Of a DNA stretch of 64,000 nt, positions 59,831-64,000 are shown one piece after another. Each line of letters opens with the position of its first letter. Position 1 is the first letter of the stretch. The position numbers and the translations under genes are program-made. The DNA comes from Polymyxa betae. Its lineage: Eukaryota > Endomyxa > Phytomyxea > Plasmodiophorida > Plasmodiophoridae. Where the stretch lies: contig RBZT01000684.1 of assembly GCA_003693705.1 (NCBI GenBank), positions 62,001 through 126,000 of the forward strand, written 5' to 3'. The notes below the pieces were generated by a model. That model did no database searches. It worked only from the letters and a program-made list of their open reading frames with translations, and was not told the origin of the DNA.

Positions 59831-60708
59831 GACGATGGTTGTCTGGTTTATATAACGACGACAATGATGTGTGGACGCACCTTCAAGGGCAGCCGCGGCG
59901 CAACCAAAGTCCGTCACTACTCACTCATGCAACGTTACGTCTTCTGCGAATTTTATGGACATTTCTTTGTAACCGAAAATTTCTTCTAAAAGGCGGCAAT
60001 TTTCGAGTCGTCGCTTGCAAGAATCACGCCTCAGGGCCTTCGCTCTCTGTATTCAAACGCTGTCTCGGAAGAAAGGCGATCGCGAATGGCCGATCGTCTT
60101 GAGAAGGAGTCTCCGTAGCAATGGAGTGCGGTTTGAACCCGTTATAGACTTGTTTCTGTATTGTTTTGTGGTAAGTCAGGAGGGCTACAGCAACTCCAGT
60201 TTCTCCTGATCGAATTCGCAATCATAATCGCTATCGCGCAGCTCAAAAGAGCCCTTCAGCAAGAGTCTGTCGATATGTCCACGCTAGAAAATTTAGTGTG
60301 CTCATCTTTCCGATGCGGTTGCTAATGCGCTTTGCTCTTTGCGGCTTGGGCGGGAAACAATTTTCTCAATGCGATTTATGAAGAGGTATCGACTGTTTTG
60401 CCGTCATTCATGACAGAGAACTTGTACGGCACATAGAACCTATGCAAATCTGCATCTTTACATTGCTCGTGCTTGCTCTCGGCGCTGTGGTTGAAAGGTG
60501 ACCAAAACCAATGGGCTTGAATGTTCAGGTCTCATCATTTCACATGCAATCTTTGTTATTGGCCATCGGATGTACTTGCACGTATGGATGTGTCGTGGTC
60601 TCTTTCCTGTCAGCATTCTTTCAATTCTTGACAATTGTACGGTGGAGATCGGCGCCTTAGCAAAATCTGGTCCGAGATATTTATCATGATCGGGGCTCCC
60701 TGTACTTT
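59831..60708. other. Gene-poor region, about 880 bp
   Basis: No supported gene; several short frames on both strands lack domains. An E2F-like word GGGCGGGAAA occurs at 60348-60357. Confidence 0.4.
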
Positions 60709-61074
60709 ATGTCGTCATCGCAGGTGCCTGAATCCATCACTGTTTTCGTCAGGGATCCATTCCCCAGCGATACGCTCGGTACTTTTGTCACCAGCTTATG
60801 GTTGATTGGCTCAATTCCTGTTACAGACGAAAGCGACAGCGCCCATCCGAATCCCGACGAACCATTCGATCATGGCTTGAAACTGGCTGAACATAAACCG
60901 AACCTGTTATGCCCCTTAAGCCCATTAAGCCGATCACGGCTTCAGAAGACTATCTCCAGGACCGGGTTTGATCAGCCTGTAAGGCAGAATCGCTGCAGTT
61001 CAGACTGCCTCTCTCATTGTCGAATTAGTCATTGGGCAAACCGCGAATGTCGACGTCAGAAATCATCCAGTTAG
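60709..61074 (+). CDS. Hypothetical open frame, low support
   Basis: An ATG at 60709 opens 121 codons (MSSSQVPESITVFVRDPFPS) with a polar composition and no domain. Its end overlaps the start of the TPR-like gene by 28 bp in another frame, so it is either a genuine short gene, a 5' UTR frame of that gene, or chance. Confidence 0.3.
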   Translation: MSSSQVPESITVFVRDPFPSDTLGTFVTSLWLIGSIPVTDESDSAHPNPDEPFDHGLKLAEHKPNLLCPLSPLSRSRLQKTISRTGFDQPVRQNRCSSDCLSHCRISHWANRECRRQKSSS

Positions 61075-63973
61075 CGAACGCCCCCATTACCGAGGCGGCT
61101 GCTAAAGATTTAATGGATCGCGGTTTCTACGCCCAATCATCGGCCCGTTATTCGCAACTCGCCGATTCGATACCCGGCGACGGGCGGATCCGTCGCCTGA
61201 GCAATGTCGCAGCGTAATCGCCAACAAAAGTATCGTACTGACAGAAGCTGATATGGACATTCAGCTATCTATCAAACGATTATTGGGGCCCGGTCGTCCC
61301 TCGAATGTGGTCGCGGTTCCTGCGATTGGGCGGCAACGAGGAGATCCCCAGCCTTGTGGCGAAAGATTTCGCTGAAGCGGTCGCCGAGGACTCTGACTAT
61401 TTGTATCAAAACGGCCAGTATCACGCGTCTTTAATGGCGCTTGATGTCTGCGCCTGTATTGTTGGTCATGAGCCTCTTCCCGTTCTAGAAGGTTGAAATT
61501 AATTTTCGACTTTTTTGTATTGATGGCCTCACGTTTACCTTTTTCTTCGCTCTGTTGCTAAGTTCCAACAAACCAGGACAGAAACTCGTCAGTTACAACC
61601 TGTGCAAGGAATTCCAGTTTAACGAGCGGTTCCGTGCTCGAGTTCAAGACATATTTAACCGGCTAGAAAAGACGAAGGCCGTCGGATCCAACAGCCGAAT
61701 TGAGAAGCTCCGGCAGCGTTTCGTCTTGTTGGAAAAGTCGGTGTATCGTGGTCTGGAGCAGAGTGAAGGAATTTCACCGCTTGTATTGCATCTGGTCGAT
61801 ATTGGCCGATTGTTCGATCAAGGCAATACTGAAAGTCACGACCTGGCCATGTTCTGTTTCGATGCCGCTGCTGCATCCGCTAAGTCGGATCTAGACCGAA
61901 CTTACATCGAACGTGCGATCGGGCGATACAAAGTCGATTTCGCCAAAACGAAGTACGTCGTCCTCTCTAGACCGCCCCTAAAGTTCTGTTACTGAACAGT
62001 GATCGTTCAGAGGAGATTTGATGGAAAATCAGCGCCAGGTCATGCAGAAGTTCATGTCGGGCGTGAAATCGCTTCGTCAAGGGAGCGTTGCCGGAGCCCT
62101 CGCCGAACTCAATCAGGCCCTGCGTTTGTCTCCCGACAACGCCGCCTGCTTCGCCAAGACACTCGAAGCTCGCGTCGCTGTCGATGCGAGCGCCGCGGTC
62201 GACGCCATTCAACGAATCAGCACGCTGCTTGTTGACGGTTCAGAATTGGATGCCCAATGGTGTTTGAAAGTCGCATCCGATCTTGTCGAAGCGAACATCG
62301 CCGGTATCAGATTATTCAAAGAAAAAATGTTTGTAACGAATCACTAGGATTGGCTCCAGCTGTGCTGAAGGAGATGGCCTGGACCAGGCAACAATCGCAA
62401 TCGAAGCAGATCGGATCAATCCAAGATCGGTTGGTGGAATACGATCTACGCGTACAGGCCAATGCTGAGTTCGCAGCTGGCAACCTGCCCGAAGCGGCAG
62501 CATTGTACGCGAAGATTGGCCAATCTGCAAAGCAACATCTTGCAGACGTCCAATCCGTCACACAAGCATTGGAGCTTTCACGAAAGGTAAAATGTCATGT
62601 TGAGTTCTCCCTGATGACAACCGAATTTCTTTTTCAAAAAAAATGCTGACTTTAGACTTCTTTTCCAAAAATGTTTTTTCTCTTTAACAAGCGATTTAAC
62701 AAGCGACTATCATGGCTCTGAAGGTTGTCTTTGTTTGGCTGTAGACAACGGCCAGACCCGAAGCGATTACGTTGATTAGGAGTGTCCAAGAGAGACACCT
62801 CGATTTGACCAAATTGCAAGACATGATCGACGACCAGACTCGGAAGTACCTGGCCGGCGCCATCTATCCATTATGGCGAAAGCATGCCCTGGAAGAGCTA
62901 CGGACGACATCGCATGGCGCCATTGGCCTCGTTCTGCTTCAGCAGCATGCACTGAGATACGCTGAACAAAGCGGCTTACCCGATCTCGTATCTGATGCGA
63001 ACAAATTGATTTACGCCGCCACTTTAAGAGCACACGCTGAACAAATTCTGAACGACGAATCGGTAAACGAAATAGTCGGCTGTTGGTCTCAGCTTTCAAA
63101 ATTTGTTTTTTAGGCGAGCGAGCAAGCGGTTAAAGATGCAAGAACAATGTGGATAGAGTCGAAAGAGACAATCGGAGGCGAAGGCGAAGTACCGAGCAGC
63201 GTATCGCGTCGTTTGGCAGGGATGGAATCAGTCAAAGAAGCGTTCGAGACCATTCAGGTGTCGTTAGATAATGGCCGTTTACAGCGTGCCCAGCGACTGA
63301 TTAGCTCGATCATGGCCGTGGATCCTGGCCATCCCGATATTCGGCGATATCAACAAGCGTTGAAATCGGCACGAAAGAACCGCGACAAAGCTCGTGCTGA
63401 ATATGTCGCTTCTTGCGAGGTCGTATAATATGCTATTCTTGATTAAGCAACAACTTTCATTTTGCAATTTCGACTATGCTATCGAAACCTTTTGCCGATT
63501 AAGTGTATGCAGGCTAAATATGATAAAGATTGGGAACAAGTTGTGCAGCGACTTAGGACAGCTCATCAGCTTAGACCGTGTGAATTCTATAAAGGGCAAC
63601 TACAGCATGCAGAATCGATGCTGGAATGGCAAACGCCTTCTATCGATATTCACCATCAGGTAACGATGAATAGCTCATTGTCAAATTTTCTTCTCATGTT
63701 GATCAACAGATTTCCCAGTTGATATCTCAGAAGAACTGGAACGAGGCCAAAGAATCTGTGGAGCGTTTGGCTCAGATTAGGACGGACGAGATAGCTCTCG
63801 ATCGGTTACGGGCGTTTGTCGAGGTCGGCTTGGAAGATGAAGAGCGGAAGTTATCACAGCAAGAGAACATCAAAACAGAGCAATCACAAGCTGAAGAAAG
63901 CGCAACTATTTTGTCGTCATCTCGAAACTCGGCCGCTCCTCATCAGTCTGCTTCAACTAAAGCTGAGCAGTGA
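61047..63973 (+). CDS. Large helical TPR-like repeat protein
   Basis: ATG at 61047 (MSTSEIIQLANAPITEAAAK). Exons link in frame: a 51-nt intron (61214-61264) joins RIRRLSNVA to YLSNDYWGPVVPRMW; later junctions give VLEG-QKLVSYNLCKEFQ, FAKTK-GDLMENQRQVMQKF and VEANIAG-LAPAVLKEMAW. The chain is alpha-helical with TPR-like blocks, for example LRQGSVAGALAELNQALRLS, AAGNLPEAAALYAKIGQSAK, NGRLQRAQRLISSIMAVDPG and KDWEQVVQRLRTAHQLRP. The last exon has SQKNWNEAKESVERLAQI and a Glu/Ser-rich tail to a TGA at 63971-63973. About 780 aa. No J-domain or kinase is seen; a scaffold or chaperone-adaptor role is inferred only from the repeats. Confidence 0.72.
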
Positions 63974-64000
63974 ATCAAAATTATGCACAGGGGAGCGAAC

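Overview
This window is nuclear DNA of a gene-dense eukaryote. Almost every gene is split by very short GT-AG introns; those I could delimit run from 44 to 82 nt and cluster near 50 nt. Intergenic gaps are often under 100 bp, and genes lie on both strands with several nearly touching divergent pairs. An axonemal dynein heavy chain indicates an organism with a flagellated stage. The gene set (CCT6, fibrillarin, NPL4, V-ATPase c, CUL4-receptor-like protein, complex I and ATP synthase parts) is general eukaryotic. A small compact protist, perhaps a plasmodiophorid-like rhizarian or similar lineage, fits; this is inference and I cannot fix the taxon.

Layout. 1-9700 (-): inner-arm type dynein heavy chain, cut by the left edge inside AAA3. 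9728-13270 (-): calponin-homology/coiled-coil protein. 13284-15029 (-): organellar-type glutamyl-tRNA synthetase. 15671-16981 (-): DCAF15-like protein. 17227-17854 (-) and 17862-18894 (+): unknown gene divergent from fibrillarin. 18976-20634 (-): histidine acid phosphatase. 20944-21740 (-): two-RRM protein. 21741-23405: the largest intergenic block, with a degenerate ~125 bp tandem repeat. 23406-25860 (+): WD40 protein. 26593-27308 (+): RING/ankyrin protein. 27598-31737: a run of small, mostly mitochondrial or membrane genes (mitoribosomal protein, NDUFB11/ESSS-like, tail-anchored candidate, V-ATPase c, Rieske protein, ATP synthase g). 32141-33456 (+): NIPA-like Mg transporter. 33750-34769 (-): intronless PI4K-like kinase. 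36322-37239 (+): HSD17B10-like SDR. 37506-38342 (-): unknown. 39839-39912 (+): tRNA-Gln(UUG). 39947-41121 (+): hypothetical. 41170-43419 (-): NPL4. 43598-44213 (-) and 44215-44532 (+): hypothetical divergent pair. 45699-47265 (+): DH-PH RhoGEF. 47338-52068 (-): UvrD/Srs2-type helicase with a long disordered tail. 52467-53755 (-): NDUFAF5 methyltransferase-like protein. 54315-54722 (+): Glu/Ala-rich acidic protein. 56190-57068 (-): bHLH factor. 57561-59830 (-): CCT6. 61047-63973 (+): long helical TPR-like protein.

There is no operon-like pathway logic and no mobile element, CRISPR array or secretion system. The most unusual things are structural: extreme packing of start codons, a GC-AG intron and a stop-free in-phase intron in the dynein motor domain, iterated motifs in the helicase tail, a degenerate tandem repeat, and an apparent reading-frame break in a mitoribosomal gene. 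Exon boundaries were worked out by eye from protein continuity. They are firm for the genes where I state join coordinates and approximate elsewhere.
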